Part shown: piece after piece, positions 28,445-37,203 of the stretch
Layout: each line of letters begins with the position of its first letter
Numbering within the stretch: the stretch's first letter is position 1
Source of the DNA: Acidobacteriota bacterium
GTDB lineage: Bacteria > Acidobacteriota > UBA890
Assembly (NCBI GenBank): GCA_002731215.1
Contig: PCAP01000012.1
Coordinates: forward strand, 1 to 47,029
Length of the DNA: 47,029 bases
Reading direction: 5' to 3'
Notes under the pieces: generated by a model
What the model was told of the DNA's origin: nothing
Database searches by the model: none
Seen by the model: the letters and a program-made list of their open reading frames with translations, nothing else
Position numbers and translations under genes: made by a program

Positions 28445-29257
28445 TCAAGGAGTTTTGTCGCTACGATCAATCGTCGCGTGTTCCAAGTCGTCGTGGTAAT
28501 CAACCGTCCCAACTTTACTCAGGCTGTGTTGGCGGCGACGCAGTTGGTACCAGAGTTTTTCGATGGGACCAGAGGCGAGATAGATGGCCGCCATCAACAA
28601 GAGCACAGTTTGCGGTGCGTTAGCAACCAAGGCGAATCCGATTGCGAAAATAGCCACCCGTGGGTACGGATGGCGCGCTCGCAGGTCGATATTCTTGAAC
28701 GAACGATAACGAACCTTCGATACCATGAGAATCGCAAGCATTACCACCATCGCCACAACTCCATACGATAGTGCTGGAGCAGTGACCCTGGTCGGTGAAT
28801 AGAAGGCCATTGCAGCAAGCATGGCTGCAGCGGATGGTGCCGGCAGGCCGACGAAGTAACGCCGGTCATGGTTCCCTGTGTGAACCATGAAACGAGCTAG
28901 GCGTGCGGCGCTACAGGCAAGAAAGAAAAAAGAAACCATCCAGCCGATCCGTTCTAGGTCGGAGAGTGCCCATGAGAACATCAGTGTGGCTGGGGCTATC
29001 CCGAATGTAAGGACGTCGGCAAGCGAGTCGAAGGCTCCCCCGAATGCGCTCTCGCTGTCGGTCATCCTAGCGAGCCGTCCGTCTAAAATATCAGCCACCA
29101 TCCCAATGCCGATGGCCATTGCCGCTTGTGCGTATTCACCCTGTAGTGTTGCGATTAGGCTGTAGTGCCCACAAAAAAGGTTGCCCACCGTAAATAAGGA
29201 AGGTAGGAGAGGGACACCGCGTTTGAGTTTTTGTGTTGTTTTAGGTTTCTCAATCAT
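28445..29257 (-). CDS. pssA: CDP-diacylglycerol-serine O-phosphatidyltransferase
   Basis: LPSLFTVGNLFCGHYSLIATLQGEYAQAAMAIGIGMVADILDGRLARMTDSESAFGGAFDSLADVLTFGIAPATLMF: CDP-alcohol phosphotransferase motif DGRxAR...G..DSxxD. Confidence 0.96.
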   Translation of the reverse strand: MIEKPKTTQKLKRGVPLLPSLFTVGNLFCGHYSLIATLQGEYAQAAMAIGIGMVADILDGRLARMTDSESAFGGAFDSLADVLTFGIAPATLMFSWALSDLERIGWMVSFFFLACSAARLARFMVHTGNHDRRYFVGLPAPSAAAMLAAMAFYSPTRVTAPALSYGVVAMVVMLAILMVSKVRYRSFKNIDLRARHPYPRVAIFAIGFALVANAPQTVLLLMAAIYLASGPIEKLWYQLRRRQHSLSKVGTVDYHDDLEHATIDRSDKTP

Positions 29258-29870
29258 GGTTGTCTTGCTCTGGTGCCTTGGCAATGACTGTCTTACCCGC
29301 TCGAACTGACCCCCCTACGGATACCACAGAAGAGTATCCAGCCGGTAGCCTTAGTTCGGCACGAGAGCCAAATTTAATAAGCGCGATCCGTTCACCTCGC
29401 TCGAGATATTTCGGTGGAATGACAAAGGGCACAACTCGACGGGCTAAAGCGCCAGCAATTAATGATAGTTCCACCTTGCCGAGTGGTGACATGATAACCA
29501 CCCGGTGGCGGGCATTCTTAGAAGCTTGTTCCCGGAAGGCCATAGCATGCCCGCCCGTAATATGTTCCCATTCTATAAGCTGGCCAGCGAGGGGCGACCG
29601 AGTAACATGTACATTGAAAACCGATAAGAAAATAGCAATTTCGATGCCATTTTCAGTGGAGCAAACCTCTACTACTTTGCCGTCCGCTGGTGACAGTATG
29701 CAACTCGGCGAATCATCTGATTCGCGTTGCGGGTCGCGAAAAAATGCTCCCAATGAGGCTGTAAGCAGCGCGAGAAAAAGTGTCGCCAGCTCGTATCCCG
29801 CTGAGGCTGTGGCAGCGGCAACCAAGCCGACCGGGAGAACGTAAGGTAGGGCCTCTGACCGGAGAAGCAT
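29250..29870 (-). CDS. psd: Phosphatidylserine decarboxylase
   Basis: FFRDPQRESDDSPSCILSPADGKVVEV...IAIFLSVFNVHVTRSPLAG...ERIALIKFGSRAELRLPAG with GS self-cleavage site. Confidence 0.95.
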   Translation of the reverse strand: MLLRSEALPYVLPVGLVAAATASAGYELATLFLALLTASLGAFFRDPQRESDDSPSCILSPADGKVVEVCSTENGIEIAIFLSVFNVHVTRSPLAGQLIEWEHITGGHAMAFREQASKNARHRVVIMSPLGKVELSLIAGALARRVVPFVIPPKYLERGERIALIKFGSRAELRLPAGYSSVVSVGGSVRAGKTVIAKAPEQDNHD

Positions 29871-29908
29871 AGACCAGCGACCTTACCTTGTTGGGACCTG
29901 GTTCGAGG

Positions 29909-30211
29909 TCAGTGGGTAACGGCGAGCTTTTCGCGTCGATAGTCTCGGATTAAAGTGGCCATCTGATCTTTAAGAACCAACTTGTGTTTTTTAAGCTGGA
30001 TTTCCTCAATCCACTCTTCCTCGGTAGGGGCGGGCATTTTTGCCAGTTCTTCCAGACGGCACTCAAAACCGGCGTGTTGCCTGACAAGGCCAAGAAATTC
30101 GTCGCTCTCGTCAAGCAAGATGTTTCGGATTTCCGGGTCAGCCAGCTCCATCGCAAGGCTCCGATCGTTGCGAGAATTGTGAAATTCTAAATCCGGGTCG
30201 GATCCTAGCAT
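29909..30211 (-). CDS. DUF465 (YdcH-like) family protein
   Basis: ESDEFLGLVRQHAGFECRLEELAKMPAPTEEEWIEEIQLKKHKLVLKDQMATLIRDY; typical short helical pattern. Start may be the internal Met. Confidence 0.7.
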   Translation of the reverse strand: MLGSDPDLEFHNSRNDRSLAMELADPEIRNILLDESDEFLGLVRQHAGFECRLEELAKMPAPTEEEWIEEIQLKKHKLVLKDQMATLIRDYRREKLAVTH

Positions 30212-30250
30212 CGTTACTAAGACGGCTCAAATTAGATGCACCATCCGGGG

Positions 30251-30964
30251 CTAGGAGTGCTGGTCACGTAGAGGATTTCGAGGTGGTCGCGCATCGGCTG
30301 GCCGTAAATAAACAGGACGAGGAGATGGCCATTGAGACTGGTTTCCACAGGGTTTCCAGGTACGTGCGGCGAGCGAGCCAATCGCCGTTGCCAGAGGAAA
30401 GCGATCGCCGGCCACATGGAATGTTCCATGCGAGGCAACCATTGGAGTTCCACTGCCACAAATTAGTGCACGGGGTTCCTTTGCAGAGATGAGTCGTGCG
30501 AACTCTTCAGGGTCGCAAACGTTTGGGCCCCAAATTGGTTCTAGCGGCAATGAGAATTTAGAGGGTTCAGGGCCATATAGGGCGCCATAGATTTGGCCAC
30601 GGCGGGCGTCAATGCATGCTGCGATAACGTCGGATTCGGAACGGGCAATTGTTGCTAGGGCATCGAGAGTACGGACTCCAACAACTGGCAGACCTAGAGG
30701 GGCTGCTAGACCAAGACAGGTGGCAATACCAACCCTGATTCCGGTAAATGTTCCGGGTCCCACCGAGGCGGCTAAGCCGTCAAGATCGTCTATTCTAACA
30801 TTTGATTCGGTAAGGCATTTACCGATCGCCGTTCCCAGCCAAGCATCGGATCGAAGGTCGTTGTCCTGGACTAGCTTTTGGGTTTCAAGCGTGCCGCTCA
30901 GCACAGCGACACTTGCCGGAATAGTTGCACAATCGACTGCGAGAATGCGTGGGCGAGAGCTCAT
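30251..30964 (-). CDS. tsaB: tRNA threonylcarbamoyladenosine biosynthesis protein TsaB
   Basis: ILAVDCATIPASVAVLSG...DDLDGLAASVGPGTFTGIRVGIATCLGLAAPLGLPVVGVRTLDALA. Internal Met start. Confidence 0.92.
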   Translation of the reverse strand: MSSRPRILAVDCATIPASVAVLSGTLETQKLVQDNDLRSDAWLGTAIGKCLTESNVRIDDLDGLAASVGPGTFTGIRVGIATCLGLAAPLGLPVVGVRTLDALATIARSESDVIAACIDARRGQIYGALYGPEPSKFSLPLEPIWGPNVCDPEEFARLISAKEPRALICGSGTPMVASHGTFHVAGDRFPLATAIGSLAARTWKPCGNQSQWPSPRPVYLRPADARPPRNPLRDQHS

Positions 30965-30998
30965 AAGGCGTTCATAATACCGTGCTAATCTGGCTCGC

Positions 30999-33641
30999 AT
31001 GTGCGCTGCAAAATCGAAGACCCCTATGATGCAGCAGTTTCACCGCATCAAAGCCGACCATTCTGATGCCATCGTTTTCTTTCGACTGGGTGATTTCTAC
31101 GAGATGTTTTTTAAGGATGCCGAGGTCGCTAGCTCTCTTCTAGATATCACTTTGACGGCGCGCAATCGGGGGAAATCTTCGGAGGCCCCAATGTGTGGGG
31201 TGCCGGCTCGTGCTGCAGATAGCTATATTGCACGGCTGCTGGGAGCCGGATTCAAGGTGGCGATTGCTGAGCAGGTCGGTAAATCGACGGGAAAAGGGGC
31301 TATGGAACGCGAAGTAGTCCGGGTTATGACCCCGGGCACTTTGGTCGAGGACAATCTCCTTTCCAGTAGCAAGGATAACTATCTTGTTTCTGTGTTTGAA
31401 GAAAGCGACTCTGTCGGTATTGCTGCGTTGGAACTTTCGACCGGCGAGTTTGTTGCCGCGCAGTTCGTCGGAGAAGATCGCCAACGGTTGGCATGCGAAG
31501 AAGTCTCACGACTCGCGCCGCGGGAGATTTGTGTTCCTGATGGTGCCAAGGTCGAGAATTGGCTTTGCGTGGGGGAAGCCGTGGGCGCAGGTAGAGGCGG
31601 GGGCACCTGGAGCGCGTTGCCGGCATGGACATTTGAGCCTTCTCGCGCCCGAGGCCGATTGTGTGAGCATTTTGAAGTTTCATCATTGGTTGGCTATGAC
31701 CTCGATGATTGTGATCAGGCCGTAGGTGCAGCAGGTTCGTTGCTGGCATACGTAGCGAAAACCCAGAAGGCACCACTACATCACATCCGCTCGCTACGTC
31801 GTTATCGAGAGCGGGACTACTTGCAACTCGACTCCACTACACGTCGAACTTTAGAGATTTTTGAGTCGTGGCAGGATCGGACTGTCAAGGGGTCGTTACT
31901 TGACGTTCTTGACGAGACTCTCACCGCTATGGGAGGCCGTTGCTTACGAAAATGGCTCCTGCGACCTTTGCGAGATCCCCTGGCGATTAACCGGCGCCTT
32001 CGCACTGTTGCGGCAATGCACGCTGCGGCATCAGCTAGGGCTGGAATTCGCGTCTCCCTGGGTAACGTGCGTGACCTTGAACGGTTGACAACCCGGACGA
32101 CCATGAGAAGTGCAACTCCCCGGGACCTCGCCGCGTTGCGCGATTCGCTTGAGTCGTTGCCGCGAGTACTTGCCCAGCTTAAGGAACTGGACGGTACGCC
32201 GATCGTCGATCAACTAATCGCTGAGTTCGATTCCTGTGGTGACATTGCCGCGTTGATTAAAGAGAGACTCGCAGATGAACCTGCGACGGTTGTTTCGGAT
32301 GGTGGTGTTATCCGAGATGGATTTGACGACGATCTTGATGCGTTGCGAAATGCTAGTGGTGAAGGCAAGGATTTCATCGCGACTCTGCAGGCTCAAGAAC
32401 GCGATCGCACCGGAATTGGTTCGCTTAAAGTTGGCTTCAACAAAGTGTTCGGCTACTACATTGAAGTATCTAAGGCCAACATGGGAAAGGTGCCTGAAGA
32501 GTTCATCCGCAAGCAGACGTTGACCAACGCAGAAAGGTTTATTACCCCCGAGCTGAAGGAATTTGAGCGGACGGTCCTCAGCGCTGAAGAGAGGATTGGT
32601 GAACTGGAGGCTCGTTTGTTCGCGGAGCTCCGTGAAGTCGTCAGTGCCGAGGCCTCGCGGTTGCATCGGACGGCGGCATTTGTGGCCACAGTTGATGTTT
32701 TGTCCTGTTTGGCTGAAGTTGCGGCTCTGAATGGGTATGTGGAGCCAGTCGTAGACGACGGGCGAGTGCTGGAAATCCATCAGGGTAGGCACCCCGTGGT
32801 TGAGATGCTTCAAACTGATGGGCGGTTTGTCCCTAACGATTCCTATATGGACGATGATCTCCATCGTATTCAGTTACTTACTGGTCCTAATATGGGTGGT
32901 AAATCCACCTACCTTCGGCAGGTGGCATTGATTACGATCATGGCCCAAATGGGTAGCTTTGTCCCAGCGGAGTCAGCACGCGTTGGAGTCTTCGACCGTA
33001 TTTTTACGAGGGTAGGAGCAAGTGACAATCTTGCACGCGGAGCTTCTACTTTCCTGGTTGAAATGCAAGAAACGGCCAACATTCTCCACAATGCGACGCC
33101 CGCGAGCCTTGTTATTCTCGATGAGGTTGGGCGTGGCACCAGTACTTACGATGGTTTAGCACTCGCATGGGCTGTGGTCGAATATCTTGAACATCAAGAA
33201 GAAATTGCGCCGCGGGCATTGTTTGCTACCCACTACCATGAGCTGACTAGCCTAGAGGGTGTCTTGCCAAGCCTTCGCAATCTTAATGTTGCGGCGCAAG
33301 AGCATGGTGACGGTGTCGTGTTTTTGCACCGCGTCGAACCGGGCGCAGCGGACCGTTCTTACGGCATTCATGTTGGTCGCCTTGCTGGTTTGCCTCGGGA
33401 GGTAGTCGAACGTGCTGGTGAAATTCTTTGCACGCTCGAGACACCCGATGCGTTGGCTCCGTCTGGCCCAACCTTGACCCGGGGCAGAGGAGGGCAGATA
33501 GATCCGCACCCTGTTCCAGAGCATCCTCTCGTTGGTGAATTGAGGGAACGACTGGTTGATGAATTGACACCACTGGAGGCGCTAAATTTGGTATCGAAAT
33601 GGAAGGCGAAGTGGGGAAGCGGCGAAATCGACGGGGATTGA
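30999..33641 (+). CDS. mutS: DNA mismatch repair protein MutS
   Basis: TPMMQQFHRIKADHSDAIVFFRLGDFYEMFFKDA (FxE motif), TGPNMGGKSTYLRQVALI, VILDEVGRGTSTYDGLALAWAVVEYL. Confidence 0.97.
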   Translation: MCAAKSKTPMMQQFHRIKADHSDAIVFFRLGDFYEMFFKDAEVASSLLDITLTARNRGKSSEAPMCGVPARAADSYIARLLGAGFKVAIAEQVGKSTGKGAMEREVVRVMTPGTLVEDNLLSSSKDNYLVSVFEESDSVGIAALELSTGEFVAAQFVGEDRQRLACEEVSRLAPREICVPDGAKVENWLCVGEAVGAGRGGGTWSALPAWTFEPSRARGRLCEHFEVSSLVGYDLDDCDQAVGAAGSLLAYVAKTQKAPLHHIRSLRRYRERDYLQLDSTTRRTLEIFESWQDRTVKGSLLDVLDETLTAMGGRCLRKWLLRPLRDPLAINRRLRTVAAMHAAASARAGIRVSLGNVRDLERLTTRTTMRSATPRDLAALRDSLESLPRVLAQLKELDGTPIVDQLIAEFDSCGDIAALIKERLADEPATVVSDGGVIRDGFDDDLDALRNASGEGKDFIATLQAQERDRTGIGSLKVGFNKVFGYYIEVSKANMGKVPEEFIRKQTLTNAERFITPELKEFERTVLSAEERIGELEARLFAELREVVSAEASRLHRTAAFVATVDVLSCLAEVAALNGYVEPVVDDGRVLEIHQGRHPVVEMLQTDGRFVPNDSYMDDDLHRIQLLTGPNMGGKSTYLRQVALITIMAQMGSFVPAESARVGVFDRIFTRVGASDNLARGASTFLVEMQETANILHNATPASLVILDEVGRGTSTYDGLALAWAVVEYLEHQEEIAPRALFATHYHELTSLEGVLPSLRNLNVAAQEHGDGVVFLHRVEPGAADRSYGIHVGRLAGLPREVVERAGEILCTLETPDALAPSGPTLTRGRGGQIDPHPVPEHPLVGELRERLVDELTPLEALNLVSKWKAKWGSGEIDGD

Positions 33642-33662
33642 GCCCCAGTGACAAATGTTTCG

Positions 33663-34244
33663 CTATCCTTCTAGAGAAGATTGCCAGCGGTAAAAGGCCA
33701 AGCCTCCGACGATGATTAATAACGCCATGGTTAGGCTTGCCAATGTGCCATTAGCTTGGACTGTTGCGATAATCTGTTCCCCATAGCGTGCTGCCAAAAA
33801 AGCTTCGAGGCCGAAACGAATAACACGACCCGTACCGACACCTACGATAACGCTGGGTAGTGGTTGTCGAAGATACCCTGCGGCCAGTACAACCATTTTG
33901 AAGGGAAACGGGGCTGGCATGAGCGCTGACCCAAGAAGTGCCAGTGCACCGTGTTTCTTTAAAAAACTCTCTGCCCAAGCAGTGCGTTTTCCTTGACTCT
34001 TCGTGGCACGGCGGCCACTTCGTGCTAAGCCATATACGATCATCACCCCAGTGGTTGAACCGATCACTGCCGCTGCTCCGTAGCTAGCAGCGTTATGAGG
34101 TGATAGCGCAGCGGCGCCCATCACCGCTAAGTCGATAAAGGCTGGCATTGGAATGAAGGATGAATCTATAGCCGATAACAGCAGGATTCCCCACATTCCA
34201 TAAGGAAGAAGGACTTCTTGAAACCAAGCGGCAAAGGATTCCAT
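33663..34244 (-). CDS. VTT/DedA (SNARE-associated Golgi-type) membrane protein
   Basis: LLLSAIDSSFIPMPAFIDLAVMGAAALSPHNAASYGAAAVIGSTTGVMIVYGLARSG...GSALMPAPFPFKMVVLAAG. Start at internal Met. Confidence 0.85.
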   Translation of the reverse strand: MESFAAWFQEVLLPYGMWGILLLSAIDSSFIPMPAFIDLAVMGAAALSPHNAASYGAAAVIGSTTGVMIVYGLARSGRRATKSQGKRTAWAESFLKKHGALALLGSALMPAPFPFKMVVLAAGYLRQPLPSVIVGVGTGRVIRFGLEAFLAARYGEQIIATVQANGTLASLTMALLIIVGGLAFYRWQSSLEG

Positions 34245-34294
34245 ATAAAGGTTCGTGCAGGGAAGCTTCCGGCGCGCCAAGCTACCATCAGGGT

Positions 34295-35464
34295 ATGAGT
34301 CACGCAATCGAGCCAAATCTGGTGATTGGATTGTCCTCTGGAACTTCGATGGACGGGATTGATGCAGCCTTGGTCCAACTGGACCATTTGTCTGTTCCGG
34401 CATCGATCGAACTTATTGCCTTCGAAACGTATGCATACAAGCGATCTTTGACTGAAAAGTTGAGAGCGGCACCAAAGAAAGCTCTCCCTGCGGACCTGGC
34501 GGTGATGGACGTGATGGTTGGAGAGGAGTTTGCTCTTGCGGCGTTGAAGTTGCTCGAAATGGCTGGAGTGGAGGCCTGTAAGATTGCTGCGATTGGCTCG
34601 CACGGGCAAACAATCATTCATCTTCCGGGACAGAAAACCTGTGCTAGCCAGGCCATTCACGCTAGCTTGCAGATCGGGCAGCCGGCGGTCATAGCTGAGC
34701 GTACTGGCATTATGACCGTGGCGGATTTCCGCACCCGTGACCTAGCCTCGGGTGGGCAAGGTGCTCCCCTGGTGCCGTTGCTCGATCACAGACTCTATGC
34801 GCACCGAACTATTGGCCGGGTAGCATTGAATGTTGGTGGAATCGCTAACGTTACAGGGTTGCCGCCATCTTCCGATCTTAGTGGTGTACTTGCGTTCGAC
34901 ACTGGGCCTGGAAATGTTTTACTCGATGCAGCTGCAAGGCATCGTGGCATCGAAGCTGGCTGCGATGTTGACGGCAAGTTAGCGTTGTCTGGCCAACCAC
35001 AGGAAGACGTCCTCGATGAGTTGCTTGCAAACCCGTTTTTTCAGCGGAAGCCACCGAAATCAGCCGATACAATGGACTTTCTCAACGATAGAACTACGGC
35101 GTTATTTGGTCGCACGGAGTCAATTAGCGACGCTGATCTACTGTCCACTCTAACGGAATTCACAGCGTCCACTGTGGCCACCGGTATCGCCCGCTTCCTA
35201 GCCGTAAGGCAGCCTGTTGACGAGGTTTTGATCTCGGGTGGTGGGGCGTATAACCATGCGCTCCGTGGGCGGTTGAGCGAGTTGTTATCAACGGCCCAGT
35301 TGCGAGATGCTGGTGAAGTGGCGTCTGTGCCGGGTGATGCGAAAGAAGCTGTGGCATTCGCGATTCTTGCTGCCGAGACTCTCGCTGGACGCCCCGGGAA
35401 CGTTCCAACGGCTACCGGTGCCTCTGGACCGCGAGTTCTGGGTACAATTGTTCCCGGGTTATAA
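34295..35464 (+). CDS. anmK: Anhydro-N-acetylmuramic acid kinase
   Basis: VIGLSSGTSMDGIDAALVQLD...IGSHGQTIIHLPG...LNVGGIANVTGLP...AFDTGPGNVLLDA. Confidence 0.95.
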   Translation: MSHAIEPNLVIGLSSGTSMDGIDAALVQLDHLSVPASIELIAFETYAYKRSLTEKLRAAPKKALPADLAVMDVMVGEEFALAALKLLEMAGVEACKIAAIGSHGQTIIHLPGQKTCASQAIHASLQIGQPAVIAERTGIMTVADFRTRDLASGGQGAPLVPLLDHRLYAHRTIGRVALNVGGIANVTGLPPSSDLSGVLAFDTGPGNVLLDAAARHRGIEAGCDVDGKLALSGQPQEDVLDELLANPFFQRKPPKSADTMDFLNDRTTALFGRTESISDADLLSTLTEFTASTVATGIARFLAVRQPVDEVLISGGGAYNHALRGRLSELLSTAQLRDAGEVASVPGDAKEAVAFAILAAETLAGRPGNVPTATGASGPRVLGTIVPGL

Positions 35465-35507
35465 TTCCTGTTCCTTCTTAAGTGTCGGCCAGTATGGAGA
35501 TGTACAA

Positions 35508-36482
35508 ATGGCAGGGCTCAATGCATCGGCGAAAATATGGCACAACGGGGAGCTGATCCCTTGGGATGATGCCCACATACATGTTTGCTCACACGTGGTG
35601 CACTACGCATCGGCGGTCTTTGAAGGGATTCGCTGCTATAACACTCAGAGCGGTCCCGCCGTCTTTCGTTTGGACGAGCACGTCAAACGGTTATGTCGGT
35701 CGGCACGTATATACCGCATGCCAATCGAAATTGGAGCCGATGGGCTTCAGGAAGCTTGCCTTGAAACCATCCGGGCGAATCAGTTGAAATCTTGCTACAT
35801 TCGGCCAATTGTTTTCCGTGGTTACGAGTCGCTGGGTGTGGATCCGACGTCTTGCCCGATCGAGGTCTATGTCGCCGTCTTTGAGTTTGATAAGTACCTT
35901 GGGGACGAGGCCCTTGAGCAGGGCGTCGACGTTATGGTGTCTTCGTGGAATCGAGTCGCTACTAATACACTGCCCGGAATTGCCAAGGCTGCTGCGAACT
36001 ACATGAATGCTGCGCTGATCAAGATGGAAGCTGTACAGAATGGCTACGTCGAGGGCATCGCGCTCGATGCCCGAGGTTATGTATCGGAGGGTAGCGGCGA
36101 GAATGTATTCATCGTCCAGGACAACAAAATCATTACGCCACCAATAGCTGCGTCGGTACTGCCTGGGATCACACGTGACGTTGTAATGGTGTTAGCAAAA
36201 GAGCTTGGCTACATGGTCTCGGAGACTGACATCCCACGCGAGAATCTCTATACGGCCGACGAAGTTTTTTTTACTGGCACAGCTGTTGAGGTAACTCCGG
36301 TTCGTTCGATTGATAAGATCGCAGTGGGCACGGGTCAACGAGGCCCGATTACAGCACAAATACAGGAAGCGTTTTTTCAGTACGTCGAAGGGCGTGTTGA
36401 AGATCGCCATGGGTGGTTGACGCCTGTTTACGCGGAGGACCGTACCGTCGACATACCTCCTGTCGTTCCTGTGGGTGCCTAG
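35508..36482 (+). CDS. ilvE: Branched-chain amino acid aminotransferase
   Basis: MAGLNASAKIWHNGELIPWDDAHIHVCSHVVHYASAVFEGIRCYNT...GIAKAAANYMNAALIKMEA...YVSEGSGENVFIV...DEVFFTGTAVEVTPVRSID. Start at ATG 35508. Confidence 0.96.
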   Translation: MAGLNASAKIWHNGELIPWDDAHIHVCSHVVHYASAVFEGIRCYNTQSGPAVFRLDEHVKRLCRSARIYRMPIEIGADGLQEACLETIRANQLKSCYIRPIVFRGYESLGVDPTSCPIEVYVAVFEFDKYLGDEALEQGVDVMVSSWNRVATNTLPGIAKAAANYMNAALIKMEAVQNGYVEGIALDARGYVSEGSGENVFIVQDNKIITPPIAASVLPGITRDVVMVLAKELGYMVSETDIPRENLYTADEVFFTGTAVEVTPVRSIDKIAVGTGQRGPITAQIQEAFFQYVEGRVEDRHGWLTPVYAEDRTVDIPPVVPVGA

Positions 36483-36691
36483 TTAGGCAGTTTGCCCATG
36501 GTCTCGGAGGCGTAGAGCCTGTCTCGAAGGGGTTTCTTGGCACCACAGCAAAGGATCGACTCGCTGCAGTGGGCGATAGTGTCAATATTTCGGCCGGATC
36601 GAATTTTGGACCGAGGTATGTCGACGTAACCTTAGAGCTCGGCAAGTTGTGCGGTCCCCGTCCAACTACCGGTGCAGGGATTACAGGCTAG

Positions 36692-37171
36692 GTGGTTAGG
36701 TCTCAGAATTCTGTGACTGCGGACGCGCTGGCGATGCTGACTCGCAGAGATTACAGCCGTGCTGGTCTTCGGGCCAAACTTCGCGCGAAGCATCACTTGT
36801 CTGATGACATTGAAGACGCTATTGATAAGTGCACCGAGTGGGGCTATCTAGATGACCAACGGTTTGGTCGTAGCCGGTTAGAATCTCGCCTGAAAAGACG
36901 GCCGACTGGGCGGTCAGATGCGCTGCGAGACTTGCAGCGCCAAGGATTGACCGAGACAATGAGCAAAGTGGTCGCCGATGAGGTATTTGAGCAACTCGGA
37001 GGGGAGCGAGGAGTCCTCAACGATGCTTTTGATCGGTGGGTTGCGCGACAAGGATCGCCCGAGAATCTCGCGGGTGCAAAGCGTTGCTTTGATCACCTCA
37101 TGCGACGTTCCTTTCCGCGGTACCTGGTATTGGAAAAGTTGTCCATCTGGCTTGAAGATTTCACCAGCTGA
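36692..37171 (+). CDS. recX: Regulatory protein RecX
   Basis: ALAMLTRRDYSRAGLRAKLRAKHHLSDDIEDAIDKCTEWGYLDDQRFGRSRLESRLKRRPTGRSDALRDLQRQGL; GTG start; upstream of alaS. Confidence 0.88.
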   Translation: MVRSQNSVTADALAMLTRRDYSRAGLRAKLRAKHHLSDDIEDAIDKCTEWGYLDDQRFGRSRLESRLKRRPTGRSDALRDLQRQGLTETMSKVVADEVFEQLGGERGVLNDAFDRWVARQGSPENLAGAKRCFDHLMRRSFPRYLVLEKLSIWLEDFTS

Positions 37172-37203
37172 CGTGGCAGCGGACTCAACTAGGAGTCCAT
37201 GGG

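Noticed and set aside
32214-32864. 216-aa minus-strand ORF
   Set aside because: Antisense to mutS, whose frame is intact with strong motifs.
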